NCBI GenBank assembly: GCA_016703525.1
Contig: JADJBW010000001.1
Span: forward strand, 124,001 to 188,000
DNA length: 64,000 nucleotides
Direction: 5' to 3'
From: Actinomycetota bacterium
GTDB taxonomy: Bacteria; Actinomycetota; Acidimicrobiia; Acidimicrobiales; Microtrichaceae
Under the pieces are notes generated by a model. That model was given only the letters and a program-made list of their open reading frames with translations. It was not told the origin of the DNA and searched no databases. The position numbers and the translations under genes were made by a program. This document shows, piece by piece, positions 11,156-20,519 of the stretch. Each line of letters begins with the position of its first letter. Positions within the stretch are counted from its first letter, which is position 1.

Positions 11156-11734
11156 GTGGCGCTCGATCTCCCCGAAAGCGATGACTCGTTCCGCGGGGGC
11201 GAAATCCTCTGGTCCGACGATCCGGTCATCGAGACCGACGACCCTGAGCCCGAAGTGGCGCCGGTCGCGCCGGTCGCGGCCGCCGGCCCGATCCGGGTAC
11301 GACGGGATCGCACCGTCATGCGGCGCGACATCTGGGGCCGTCGCCAGCGCTTCGAGGCTCGCAAGGTTCGTCGCCTCATCCGCCACATCGATCCGTGGTC
11401 GGTGCTCAAGGCCTCGCTGGTGTTTTTCATCGCCGTCTGGGTGATGTTCATGATCGCGGCGGTGATCGTGTGGTCGATCGCCGAGAGTTCGGGAACGGTC
11501 GGCAAGATCGAGAGCTTCGTGAGCGACCTGGGCATCACCGGCTGGACGCTCGACGGCGAGTTCATCGTTCGTCAGTACGGGCTGATCGGTCTGATCCTGT
11601 CGCTCGCGTTCACTGTCGGAGCCACGATCGCGTCGGTGATGTTCAACCTCATCAGCGACATCGTCGGCGGCGTGTGGATCACCGTGATCGAGGAAGAGAC
11701 AGCCCGACCGGTTTCCGGTTCGCCCACCGAGTAA
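11156..11734 (+). CDS. DUF3566 transmembrane protein
   Basis: This 192-aa protein has an acidic N-terminus (about 1-60), a basic linker, and the DUF3566 domain. Two membrane helices are visible (about 85-107, SLVFFIAVWVMFMIAAVIVW, and about 140-165), with VGKIESFVSDLGITG between them. DUF3566 genes directly follow gyrA in many actinobacteria, including mycobacteria, and the order here is the same. The function is unknown; a role at the envelope or division site is only suggested by homologue context. The start chosen is the GTG at 11156; no strong ribosome binding site is visible. Confidence 0.82.
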   Translation: MALDLPESDDSFRGGEILWSDDPVIETDDPEPEVAPVAPVAAAGPIRVRRDRTVMRRDIWGRRQRFEARKVRRLIRHIDPWSVLKASLVFFIAVWVMFMIAAVIVWSIAESSGTVGKIESFVSDLGITGWTLDGEFIVRQYGLIGLILSLAFTVGATIASVMFNLISDIVGGVWITVIEEETARPVSGSPTE

Positions 11735-11763
11735 GCGTCCTGTATCGTGTCGGACCGCTACCC

Positions 11764-11837
<74 letters not shown>

Positions 11838-11866
11838 CGGACACGGTCGGAGCCCAGGAGAACGTG

Positions 11867-12004
11867 ATGAGCGGATGGCGGCGGGCATCGGTTGCGGTGA
11901 GTCTCGCCGCCCTGGCCGGCGTCGTGCTCCGTATCCGTGGCATCGGGGGCGCACCGCCGCAGTCGGGTGGATGGCGCGAGCTGTCCGGCGACGAGATGCG
12001 TTGA
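11867..12004 (+). CDS. Small 45-aa ORF with a hydrophobic start
   Basis: An ATG at 11867 sits 7 bp after CAGGAG and opens a 45-codon frame. The product has a basic start (MSGWRR), a hydrophobic stretch (about 7-21, ASVAVSLAALAGVVL) and a polar C-terminus. Its TGA overlaps a TTG that opens the next gene (TTGA), so the two are arranged as a coupled pair. Small proteins of this size are found after the gyrA-side tRNA in other actinobacteria, but I cannot assign this one to a family. It could also simply be the translated leader of the next gene. Confidence 0.45.
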   Translation: MSGWRRASVAVSLAALAGVVLRIRGIGGAPPQSGGWRELSGDEMR

Positions 12005-12957
12005 CGGGTTCCGTGCAGGTCGGACTGGTCGGGACCGGCATCGTCGGTCTCAACGTTGCCCGCGAGTTGTGCGGGCTCGACAGTTCGCTGCGTGTTGCGT
12101 TGCTGAGCGGCACGCCGGCCCGCCGCGAGACCATCGCCGGTGCGCTCGGTACCCAGGTGATCGAGCAGGGCGGCGAGGCCGAAGCGTGCGACGTCGTGGT
12201 GCTCGCCACTCCCGACGATCAGCAGGTCGCACGGCTTCCCGGTCTCCTGGCCGCGGGAGTGCACGTGGTGTGCACGGCGGACGCTCCGCTGTCGATCGAT
12301 CAACTGCTCGCGTTTCAGGACGACGCGATCGACGCTCGTCGATCGGTCGTTATCGGCGCGGCGATGTCGCCCGGAGTCACCTCGCTGCTCGCCGCACACG
12401 CCGCAACCCTGTTCGATCGGGTCACCGAGATCGATATCGCCGTCTCCGGCACGGCCGGGCCCGCGTGCCGGGCTCGCCGACGCAACGCGATGAGCGGGTC
12501 GACGATGGAACGCCGCGATGGCGACTGGGCTGAGGCACGCAGCGGATCGAGCCGCGAGTTGGTGTGGTTTCCCGATCCGGTCGGCGCTCAGGAGTGCGAG
12601 AAGGCGTCGCTGAGCGATCCGAGGGTGATCGATCGCGTGGTGCCCGATTTGGCGCAGCTGACGGTGCGAGCCGTCCGCACCGACGCGAAGCGCACCCTGC
12701 GACACCCGCCGACCGACCCGCTTGGCGCCGTACGCGTCGAAGTGAGGGGGATGCGTGACGGCGGCTCCGCGACCACGGTGTACGGCATGGTCGACCGCCC
12801 CGGCGCCGTGACCGGAGCGCTCGCCGCCGCCATCGTCCCCCTCCTGGTCGAGGGGACACCCGCTGGCGTCATGGGTCCGGCCGAGCTCGGCCAGACCACC
12901 CGCCTGTTGCGGTGGCTGAAGTCGCGTGGCCTGAAGCCAGCGACCTTCGAGCCGTAG
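12001..12957 (+). CDS. NAD(P)-binding dehydrogenase-like protein (saccharopine dehydrogenase type)
   Basis: The 318-aa protein begins with a Rossmann motif VGLVGTGIVGLN (GxGxxG) and continues with alternating strands and helices including CDVVVLATPDDQQ and AGVHVVCTADAPLS. The layout resembles saccharopine-dehydrogenase-like and homoserine-dehydrogenase-like oxidoreductases acting on amino-acid-type substrates, but no substrate motif is decisive. The start is uncertain: TTG at 12001 couples to the preceding small ORF, and GTG at 12013 is equally close to the Rossmann strand. The region downstream of about 180 contains GMRDGGSATTVYGMVDRPG, a C-terminal domain pattern seen in saccharopine-dehydrogenase relatives. 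Confidence 0.6.
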   Translation: MTGSVQVGLVGTGIVGLNVARELCGLDSSLRVALLSGTPARRETIAGALGTQVIEQGGEAEACDVVVLATPDDQQVARLPGLLAAGVHVVCTADAPLSIDQLLAFQDDAIDARRSVVIGAAMSPGVTSLLAAHAATLFDRVTEIDIAVSGTAGPACRARRRNAMSGSTMERRDGDWAEARSGSSRELVWFPDPVGAQECEKASLSDPRVIDRVVPDLAQLTVRAVRTDAKRTLRHPPTDPLGAVRVEVRGMRDGGSATTVYGMVDRPGAVTGALAAAIVPLLVEGTPAGVMGPAELGQTTRLLRWLKSRGLKPATFEP

Positions 12958-13041
12958 CCGCGCCGAACCGGGTACAAATCCCTACAGGTTCAGCGCGCCC
13001 GGTCCGATATCTCGTGCACATCTGAACAGCGGCCGACGCCG

Positions 13042-13076
13042 AGACCTTGGGTAAATGTGGAAATCACTCAAGGTCT
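13042..13076. promoter_or_regulatory. Inverted repeat upstream of the WhiG-like sigma gene
   Basis: AGACCTTGGGT (13042-13052) and ACTCAAGGTCT (13066-13076) form an 11-bp inverted repeat with one mismatch and a 13-bp spacer. It sits about 60 bp before the sigma factor start in an otherwise unremarkable 176-bp spacer. The core ACCTTG...CAAGGT is also found between the desaturase and PaaX genes at 36813-36837. An operator role is inferred. Confidence 0.4.
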
Positions 13077-13133
13077 TCGTCGCGACCGTCGATACCTCCT
13101 GCGCTGGGTAACGCAATTCTTGGAGGGTGCGTC

Positions 13134-14002
13134 ATGTCGGACGCGAAGCAGATTTCGGCGCTGATCGAAGACAACATCGATCTCGTCAATCACGTGGTGT
13201 ACCAGGTGGCGATGCACTTCCGCGTCACGTCGAGCGGGAGGAACTCGCCCGCGCCGGCTCGCTCGGGCTCGTGGAGGCGGCGCGCCGCTACGACGAGTCG
13301 AAGGGTGTGCCGTTCCGGCGTTTCGCCGCCCAACGCATCCGCGGCGCGATCATCGATGCGGTGCGCGCGGCCGACTGGGCGCCGCGCTCGGTTCGCTCAC
13401 TGGCTCGTCGCCTCGACCTTGCCGAACAGCGGCTCGCGTCGAATCTGGGACGCCTCCCCGATCGCACCGAGCTCGCCGAGGCGGTGAGCATGACGATGGG
13501 GGAGTTGCGCGACCTGGAGGACCGGCTGTTCCGTTCGGTCGTTCTGGCGTTCGACCACCAGGTCGTCGACGGCGTGGAAGAGGAACTCACGCTCGTCGAT
13601 GTGATCGAGGATCCCTCGGTTATCGAGCCGTCGGAGGAGTTGGAGCGGCGCGAGTTGCATGCGTACCTCCGCGACGCGCTTGCGCTGCTTCCCGAACGAC
13701 AGAAGCTGGTGATCATCGGGTACTTCCTGCAGAACAAGACATCGCAGGAACTGGCGCGCTTCCTCGGCGTGACCGAGTCGCGCGTGTCGCAGATGCGCAC
13801 CGAGGCGCTCGAGGCGTTGCGGCTCGGCATCATCGCGCAGTACGAGCCGGCAGTCGACGTGACCGACACCCGGACCCGACAGGAGAAGCGCCGGGCCGAC
13901 TACGCCTCGTCGATCGGCACGCGGGCGGACTGGCGGAATCGCATCGACGAGACCGATGGTCTTGCGAGCCGTCAACTCGTGGAGCAGTTGCTCGCGGTCT
14001 GA
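13134..14002 (+). CDS. WhiG/FliA-type sigma factor, frame broken by one missing C
   Basis: The ATG frame at 13134 gives MSDAKQISALIEDNIDLVNHVVYQVAMHF and then leaves frame; the rest (RHVEREELARAGSLG) is in another frame that runs to 14002. Adding one C to the CC at 13220-13221 gives MHFPRHVEREELA and a 289-aa protein. Region 2 contains RRFAAQRIRGAIIDAVRAADWAPRSVR, characteristic of the sigma-28/WhiG group. Region 4 contains LPERQKLVIIGYFLQNKTSQELARFLGVTESRVSQM. No flagellar genes are present, so a developmental or stress regulon is possible, as for WhiG of Streptomyces. The gap is probably a sequence error, but a real pseudogene cannot be excluded. Confidence 0.8.
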
Positions 14003-14050
14003 CTGCGGGCCCGTGCCCCGCGCGGAGGTGCCCGTCGGCGGTGCGGCCGC

Positions 14051-14830
14051 TCAGGCGTCGGCTCGACGGCCGTTCAACGTCTCGACGATCGCGTCGTGGA
14101 GCACACCGTTGGTGGCAATGCAGCTTTCGCCGTGGGGATCATCGGTTCCGTCGAGCATGGTGATCCGTCCGCCGGCCTCGGGGATGATCACCTGGCACGG
14201 CGCGATGTCCCAGAAGTTGATGACCGGATCGACCATCGCGTGTGCGCGACCGGTCGCGACGAGCAGATAGCCGTAGCCATCGCCCCAGGTCCGCAGCTTC
14301 AACTCGCTGTTGCGCGCCCGGACCAGCATGTCCTCGTCCCAATAGTCGAAGCCCGAGGTCGTGAGCACTGCAGCCTCGAACGTTGCGTGGTCGGAGACCC
14401 GGCACGGCTCGCCGTTGAAGAAGCACCCGAGCCCACGCCCGGCCGCGACGATCTCGTCGAGCACGGGAACGTAGATGACGCCGATGGCCGGGCCCTCGTC
14501 GTCCTCGAGGTAGAGCAGGTTCGAGTACAGGCCGACGCCGTGGGTGAACGCGTGCGTACCGTCGATCGGGTCGATGACCCAACGCCGTCCGGTGGTGCCG
14601 TCGACACTCCCGTGTTCCTCGCCAAGCACGGCGTCCTCGGGGTGCGCGGCGTGGATGAGGTCGCGGATCAGGTGCTCGGCTCCCCGGTCCGCCTGGGTGA
14701 CTCGGCTGCCGTCGCTCTTGTGCAGGATCTCGAGTTCTTCGGACCGGAAGAAGTCCAGCGTGTAACGGCCGGCCTGCTTGATGATGTCGATGGCGAGGTC
14801 GAGGTCGGCCTGTGAGGCTGGAGTTGGCAT
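14051..14830 (-). CDS. Inositol monophosphatase-family phosphatase (histidinol-phosphatase-like)
   Basis: This 259-aa Mg-dependent phosphatase has the metal motifs GEEHG (70-74), DPIDGTHAF (87-95) and a C-terminal NFWDIAPCQVIIPEAGG. The N-terminal pattern DFFRSEELEILHKSDGSRVTQAD resembles the HisN-type histidinol-phosphatases of actinobacteria, but inositol-phosphate or other sugar-phosphate activity cannot be excluded, and no his genes are nearby. I chose the ATG at 14830, which starts MPTPASQADLDLAID. Upstream extension to 15067 would read through unrelated sequence. Possible promoter elements TTGAGC and CAAGAT precede it, which would make the transcript almost leaderless. It is convergent with the sigma factor gene. 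Confidence 0.82.
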   Translation of the reverse strand: MPTPASQADLDLAIDIIKQAGRYTLDFFRSEELEILHKSDGSRVTQADRGAEHLIRDLIHAAHPEDAVLGEEHGSVDGTTGRRWVIDPIDGTHAFTHGVGLYSNLLYLEDDEGPAIGVIYVPVLDEIVAAGRGLGCFFNGEPCRVSDHATFEAAVLTTSGFDYWDEDMLVRARNSELKLRTWGDGYGYLLVATGRAHAMVDPVINFWDIAPCQVIIPEAGGRITMLDGTDDPHGESCIATNGVLHDAIVETLNGRRADA

Positions 14831-14942
14831 CCGCCATCTTGGGCAATCCGGACCACGCGGCTCAAGACGGTCGATCCCGAGTCGATGGGTGAGTCTGAAG
14901 AACCGCCGATGCTGGGTCCGCGGTGACAGAGGGAGTTCGCCG

Positions 14943-15281
14943 ATGAGCGCGGAGTCAACCGTGTTGCTCACGACGTCGTGTCCGACGTGCGGAGAGATCG
15001 ATGCGCCGCTGAGTTCGGTCGTGCTTCGGGTGTGCGAGGAGGCGGAGACCTCAACGTGTGTCATCACATGCGGGACGTGTCACGAGCGGTTCGAGAAGCC
15101 GGCGGACGACAACATGACGCTGCTGCTGGTGACCTTGGGCGTGGACGTGTCGGTCTGGAGCCTCGAGCCGGTCGCCGATCGCCACGACGAGCTGGGCCCG
15201 TTGACGTTCACGGAGTTGGACGCCTTCCGCGACCTCCTCTCCGACGAGGCGCGGATCACCGAGGGACTTGCCTCGCTGTGA
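14943..15281 (+). CDS. Hypothetical protein with a zinc-ribbon-like cysteine pattern
   Basis: The 112-aa product has paired cysteines CPTC (about 13-16) and CGTC (about 43-46), consistent with one structural zinc site. The rest is predicted to fold as a mixed domain ending with LTFTELDAFRDLL. GAGGGAG at about 14930 is a good ribosome binding site for the ATG at 14943. I do not recognise a family. It runs divergently from the phosphatase and may share the following operon. Confidence 0.6.
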   Translation: MSAESTVLLTTSCPTCGEIDAPLSSVVLRVCEEAETSTCVITCGTCHERFEKPADDNMTLLLVTLGVDVSVWSLEPVADRHDELGPLTFTELDAFRDLLSDEARITEGLASL

Positions 15282-15332
15282 ACGCCCGAACCGAACCCCG
15301 AACCGAATCCCGGGTCGAGCACTAATCCAGAC

Positions 15333-15361
15333 TTGTTGAGTCGGGATTCGAGGGCTACCAT
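15333..15361 (+). promoter_or_regulatory. Candidate promoter for a leaderless DUF4395 transcript
   Basis: TTGTTG (15333-15338) and TACCAT (15356-15361) are separated by 17 bp. A start six to seven bases downstream of the -10 would fall on the ATG at 15368 itself, so the mRNA would be leaderless. There is no Shine-Dalgarno sequence in the intervening bases, which fits. Leaderless mRNAs are common in actinobacteria. Confidence 0.45.
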
Positions 15362-15367
15362 GAACGC

Positions 15368-15865
15368 ATGAGCGTTTCGCAGGTCTTCTCCTTTCCCGAC
15401 ACGGTCGACGAGCATGCCGCGCGGCTGGTTGCCAGCGGCGTCGTGGTGATGAGCCTTGCGATCGTGCTCGGTGGTCAGCGCTGGGTGCTCATCCCGCTCG
15501 CCGCCGGGTTCGTGGCCAGGGTCGCCTCGGGGCCGCGCTTCAGCCCGCTCGCGCTGGCCGTGACCAGAGTGATCGTGCCACGGCTTCCGTGGTCGCCGAA
15601 GATGACCTCCGGTGCGCCCAAGCGATTCGCTCAGGGCATCGGCGCGACGCTGTCCGCCGCTGCGCTCCTCGCCGAGTACATCGTGCAATCGCCCGGCGCC
15701 GCGACGGCGCTCGTGTCGGCGATCGCGGTTGCGGCAAGCCTCGAAGCGGGCCTCGGGTTCTGCCTCGGCTGCAAGATCTTCGCGGTGCTCATGCGCGCCG
15801 GGCTCGTGAGCGAAGAGGTGTGCGAGGCCTGCAACGACCTGTCGAAGCGGCCGATCGCGGCATAG
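15368..15865 (+). CDS. DUF4395 integral membrane protein
   Basis: The 165-aa protein has several hydrophobic segments (about 20-50 and 95-150) and the DUF4395 pattern: GFVARVASGPRFSPLALAVTR, PKRFAQGIGA, and a C-terminal EAGLGFCLGCKIF. The CLGC pair suggests a redox or metal function, and DUF4395 genes are often beside thioredoxin or sulfurtransferase genes elsewhere. Here the neighbour is a nitrilase-family amidase starting nine bases after the stop, so the two probably form an operon. The function is unknown. Confidence 0.78.
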   Translation: MSVSQVFSFPDTVDEHAARLVASGVVVMSLAIVLGGQRWVLIPLAAGFVARVASGPRFSPLALAVTRVIVPRLPWSPKMTSGAPKRFAQGIGATLSAAALLAEYIVQSPGAATALVSAIAVAASLEAGLGFCLGCKIFAVLMRAGLVSEEVCEACNDLSKRPIAA

Positions 15866-15874
15866 CGTTGCCGG

Positions 15875-16645
<771 letters not shown>

Positions 16646-16799
16646 GGGACGCCGAGTGCTGGCGATCTGATGGTCTCGCGGGGCGCGTGCGAGGTGACGG
16701 GCAGTGCGTGGACCTCGTAAGTTTGCCCAGTGACACCAGCGTGGTGAGGCGATCATGATGGTGCCGCCTTCGGACGGAGCAGGAGGGGAGTCGAGGGGC

Positions 16800-19124
16800 A
16801 TGCCTGATCCGATTGCCGCGCCCCCGGCGCCCGGGCGCCGTCGGCGGACCCGCAGCGTCGCGACCCCGCAACAGAAGGTAGCGGTCGCGTCCGTTGCCGC
16901 CCTTGGGGTGTTCGTCGCGGCGTTCGGAGATGCGGCGCCAACCGGCCACGCGGTCGTCGACCTGATCTACCGTGCCGGCTTCGTCGCCGTGCTGGCGGTC
17001 GCTGGGTCACGGGCCCGTCGTTGGGCACTCGTGGTGGCCTCCGCGGTTGCCGCTGCGGCCTCGCTCGGGCCGGCGCTTGTTGCCGCGGTGATCGCACTGA
17101 TCGGCAGTGCCGTCCTCGTCGGAACCGATCAGCGCAACCGCGTGTGGGGTGCATCGATCGGTGCGCTCGTCGCGCTGGCGCTACTCAATCTGCACCTCGA
17201 CCTCTTCTTCGGCGCCTCGGCGATAGCGGCGGGTCTCGCCGCCGCGGTCGTGCTGCGGTCGGGGTACCGCAACACCGCTCGTCGCGTTCGCGTGCGGCTC
17301 CGGCGGTGGATCATCGGTGCGACGGTGGTGCTCGCTGCGTCGTCGGTGCTCGCCATCGTGCAGGCGGTGGTGTCGCGCGCCGATCTCACCGACGCCGTTA
17401 CCGCCACCAGTGCCGGTATCCGAGCGGTTGGTCGGGGCGACGAACGCGTTGCGGTGACCCGTTTCGACGCGGCGGAGGCGTCGTTCACGGCGGTCGCCTC
17501 CCGCGCTGATCGTTGGTGGAACTGGCCGGTAGCGCTCGTGCCTGTCGTCAGCCAGAACGTGCGGGTCGTCGCCGACGTGTCGCGGTCCGGGGCGACGCTG
17601 GCCGACGCCGCCGGCATGACGGTGCGCGAGGTCGATTACGACGCGCTGACGGGTGAGGGAGGAACCGTCGATCTCGCCGCGCTCGCGCGCCTGTCACGAC
17701 CCGTGCACGTGACAGCCGACCGCCTGGCCGTCGCTCGCCGTGACGTCAACGATCTCGATTCGCGGTGGGTCGTGAGTCTCCTGCGAAGCCGACTCGAGGA
17801 GTTCGCGGCGAAGCTCGACTCGGTGGATGCCGACGCGCAGCTTGCTGCGGTCGCCGTGGACGACATTCCGACGCTGCTCGGTGCGGGCGGAGAACGCCGC
17901 TACCTCGTGTTGCTCGGCAACCCGGCGGAGGCGCGAGATCTCGGCGGGCACGTCGGCAACTGGGCGGTGCTGAAGGTCGCAGACGGCGACATCGACCTGG
18001 AGCAGGTCGGGCGGCCGTTGGACCTCGAGAACCGTCCGGCGGAAGCGGACCTCTCGATCGATCAGGGATACCCGCAGAGCCTTCTTGAGATGAAGCCGGC
18101 GTGGTATCCCCAGAACTGGTCGGCGACGCCCGACTTTCCGACAGCGTCGCGCATCGCGTCGGTGCTGTACGAGAAGAAGACTGGGCAACACATCGACGGC
18201 GTGTTCTACGCGGATCCCTTCGTCGTCGAGTCGATGCTGGAGGTCACCGGTCCGGTGCCCATCCCCGAGCTCAATCGGTCGTTGGCGGCAAAGGACGCAG
18301 TGAAGTTCCTGACCGAGGACCAATTCGTGCTCTTCGACGGGAAGGCCGACGGTGACGATGCCGTCACCGAATTGGTGAAGCGGATCTTCAACGAGTTCAC
18401 CGAGTCGCGGCTCCCAGGGCCGAAACGCATCGGCGACCTGTTCGGCCCGCTCGTACGCGAGGGCCGATTTCGCTTCGATCTGCCCGGTGATCCGGATGAT
18501 CCGCTCATTCGCCAACTCGGGCTGAACAGCGGGGTGCGCGCCGAACCGGGTGCCGATCTCATCGCCGTGATCAGTCGCAACGCCAACCCCTCGAAGATCG
18601 ATGCCTTCCTCGACCGCGAGTCGTCGTACACCGTCGATTGGAATCCGGAGACCGGCGCCGTCCGTGCCACGGTCAAGGTGGTCCTGACGAACAACGCGCC
18701 GGCATCGGGGTTGCCGTCGGTCGTCATTGGCAACGGCGTGGGCGCACCCGAGGGAACCAACGTGACGAACCTGGCCGTACTGAGCCCGTTCGAGGTGACG
18801 AGCGCCGAGATGGACAGCGAACCGGTGTCCGTGTCGCCGGTGTCCGACGGGCTGTGGTGGCGCCACACGATCGAGGTACCGATTCCGGCACAGGGACGGC
18901 GCGTCGTGACAGTGACCTTGTCCGGGAAGGTCGCGCCCGGCGACGAGTACCGTCTGCTCGTGGCAGGTCAACCGCTGGTCAACCGAGGTCCGTTCGTGGT
19001 GAAGGTGACGCCGCGATCCGGCGACATCGTCGCGGGACCCGGCCTTCGTATCTCCCGTCGAGCAGCGATCGCGCAGGTTGGCGACATCGGTCAAACCGTC
19101 ATCACGCTGAGGGCCGAGCGGTGA
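16800..19124 (+). CDS. DUF4012 membrane protein
   Basis: The 774-aa protein begins with a basic segment (RRRRTR) and a set of five or six membrane helices within the first 200 residues. A large extracytoplasmic DUF4012 region follows, with YLVLLGNPAEARDLGGHVGNWAVL (in place of the usual NxAELRPTGG) and a long ASRIASVLYEKKTGQHIDGVF segment. DUF4012 proteins occur near surface-polysaccharide genes in actinobacteria and firmicutes; the biochemical role is unknown. I chose the ATG at 16800 because AGGAGGGGAG lies at 16781-16790. Earlier ATGs at 16755 and 16758 lie before that site. Its stop overlaps the DUF6457 start (GTGA). Confidence 0.75.
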   Translation: MPDPIAAPPAPGRRRRTRSVATPQQKVAVASVAALGVFVAAFGDAAPTGHAVVDLIYRAGFVAVLAVAGSRARRWALVVASAVAAAASLGPALVAAVIALIGSAVLVGTDQRNRVWGASIGALVALALLNLHLDLFFGASAIAAGLAAAVVLRSGYRNTARRVRVRLRRWIIGATVVLAASSVLAIVQAVVSRADLTDAVTATSAGIRAVGRGDERVAVTRFDAAEASFTAVASRADRWWNWPVALVPVVSQNVRVVADVSRSGATLADAAGMTVREVDYDALTGEGGTVDLAALARLSRPVHVTADRLAVARRDVNDLDSRWVVSLLRSRLEEFAAKLDSVDADAQLAAVAVDDIPTLLGAGGERRYLVLLGNPAEARDLGGHVGNWAVLKVADGDIDLEQVGRPLDLENRPAEADLSIDQGYPQSLLEMKPAWYPQNWSATPDFPTASRIASVLYEKKTGQHIDGVFYADPFVVESMLEVTGPVPIPELNRSLAAKDAVKFLTEDQFVLFDGKADGDDAVTELVKRIFNEFTESRLPGPKRIGDLFGPLVREGRFRFDLPGDPDDPLIRQLGLNSGVRAEPGADLIAVISRNANPSKIDAFLDRESSYTVDWNPETGAVRATVKVVLTNNAPASGLPSVVIGNGVGAPEGTNVTNLAVLSPFEVTSAEMDSEPVSVSPVSDGLWWRHTIEVPIPAQGRRVVTVTLSGKVAPGDEYRLLVAGQPLVNRGPFVVKVTPRSGDIVAGPGLRISRRAAIAQVGDIGQTVITLRAER

Positions 19125-19369
19125 GCGAGGACGACGTCGCCGACGCGCGGCCCGACGGACGTGCGTGGGTCGCGTCCTTCGCCGCGCAGCTCGGCATCGA
19201 TCCTCCCGATGCCGACGAGGTCGAGCGACTTCTGGAGCTTGCGTCGGTTGCGGCGCATGCGTCGGAGCGGTTGGCGGCACCGCTCGCGTGTTGGCTCGTG
19301 GGGCGCGCGGGCCTCGACGCGTCGACGGCTATCGAGCTCGGTCGTCGTCTCGACGGCTCGCAGGGGTGA
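19121..19369 (+). CDS. DUF6457 family protein
   Basis: This 82-aa protein matches the DUF6457 pattern: WVASFAAQLGIDPPDADEVERLL, then LASVAAHASERLAAPLACWLVGRAGL. Relatives in actinobacteria are found alone or fused to molybdopterin cofactor proteins such as MobA, but no molybdenum genes are in this window. It is coupled by GTGA overlaps to DUF4012 upstream and the dipeptidase downstream. The fold is probably all-helical; the function is unknown. Confidence 0.72.
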   Translation: MSEDDVADARPDGRAWVASFAAQLGIDPPDADEVERLLELASVAAHASERLAAPLACWLVGRAGLDASTAIELGRRLDGSQG

Positions 19370-20469
19370 CAGGGCCGTTCGTGGGATCGGTCCGCGCACG
19401 TCTGGACCTCGATAGCGACGAACTGGCCTCGGCGTCGGAGTGGGCGCGCCGCCTGGGCGTCTCGACCGAATCGGTCGAGTTGTATCGATCGAGCGACGTC
19501 ATCGACCTCCACCTCGACTCGTTCATCTGGCCGCGCATCATCCACTACGACCTCAACCGTTCGCACACTGGTTCGCCGTGGGGCCGGCGCTTCGCCGGCC
19601 AGGCCGACGTGCCACGCGTCGTTTCGGCGGGTGTGACGGGAGCGATGTGGTCGATTACGACCAACCCGTTCCGTGCCGCCGATCGACGACGCGACGCATT
19701 CGAGATCAACCTGGCGTGGATCCGCTCGGTGCTCGGCGCGACCACCGACGTGTCGATCGTGTCGACGGCCGCCGAGTACCGCCGGGCACGCGAAGCAGGT
19801 CGGCACGGTGCGTTCATCAGTATCCAGGGTGCCAACGCCTTGTCGGCCGATGACGCCGCGATCGATCTTGCGATCTCGGGCGGCGTGTCGCGAGTCACGC
19901 TCGTGCACCTGACGAATTCGCGCCTGGGCGCCTCGAGTTCGCCGCTGTCGAAGTTCGGGCGAGCGCGAGGCCTCACCGATTTCGGCAGGTCGATGGTGGA
20001 GCGACTCGACGCAAGCCGCGTGATCGTGGACCTGGCGCACATCAGTCGACCGGGATTCTGGGACGCCGTCGCGACACACGACGCGTCGGTGCCGCTGATG
20101 GTGACCCACACCGGCGTCGATGCCGTTCGGAGCCACTGGCGCAACGTCGACGACGCTCAGGTTCGGGCGATCTCCGAAACCGGCGGGTGCATCGGCATCA
20201 TGCTGGAGGAGTCGTTCCTCGGCCGCTCGCCGGTCGCGGTCGACGTGGTCGTCGATCACCTGGAGCACCTGGTGCGGGTCGGTGGCGAGGCCGTTGCTGC
20301 GATCGGTACGGACTTCGACGGAATGATCACTCCGCCGGTTTCGCTGAGTCGGCATGCACACCTGCCGCGACTGGTGGAGTCCATGCGCGGTCGAGGGTGG
20401 GGCGACGAGCGCATCCGTGCCGTGCTCGGCGGAAACGCGCTGCGCGTGATCGAGTCCGTTCGGGGCTGA
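19366..20469 (+). CDS. Membrane dipeptidase family enzyme (peptidase M19, renal dipeptidase-like)
   Basis: The 367-aa protein carries features of the M19 zinc dipeptidases: the metal HxD motif in DLHLDSFIW, the conserved TLVHLTNSRLG region, SHTGVDAVRSHWRNVDDAQ (metal His) and a C-terminal IGTDFDGM. Family members hydrolyse dipeptides or beta-lactam-like bonds in a TIM-barrel active site with two zinc ions. No clear signal peptide is seen, so the bacterial protein is probably cytoplasmic. The GTG start overlaps DUF6457, and the three genes DUF4012, DUF6457 and dipeptidase form one tightly coupled operon. Confidence 0.85.
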   Translation: MTGPFVGSVRARLDLDSDELASASEWARRLGVSTESVELYRSSDVIDLHLDSFIWPRIIHYDLNRSHTGSPWGRRFAGQADVPRVVSAGVTGAMWSITTNPFRAADRRRDAFEINLAWIRSVLGATTDVSIVSTAAEYRRAREAGRHGAFISIQGANALSADDAAIDLAISGGVSRVTLVHLTNSRLGASSSPLSKFGRARGLTDFGRSMVERLDASRVIVDLAHISRPGFWDAVATHDASVPLMVTHTGVDAVRSHWRNVDDAQVRAISETGGCIGIMLEESFLGRSPVAVDVVVDHLEHLVRVGGEAVAAIGTDFDGMITPPVSLSRHAHLPRLVESMRGRGWGDERIRAVLGGNALRVIESVRG

Positions 20470-20519
20470 GTGCGCCCGTCAGGTCGGCGCGTGTTCGCAC
20501 ACAGGTCGGGTCGCCACGG

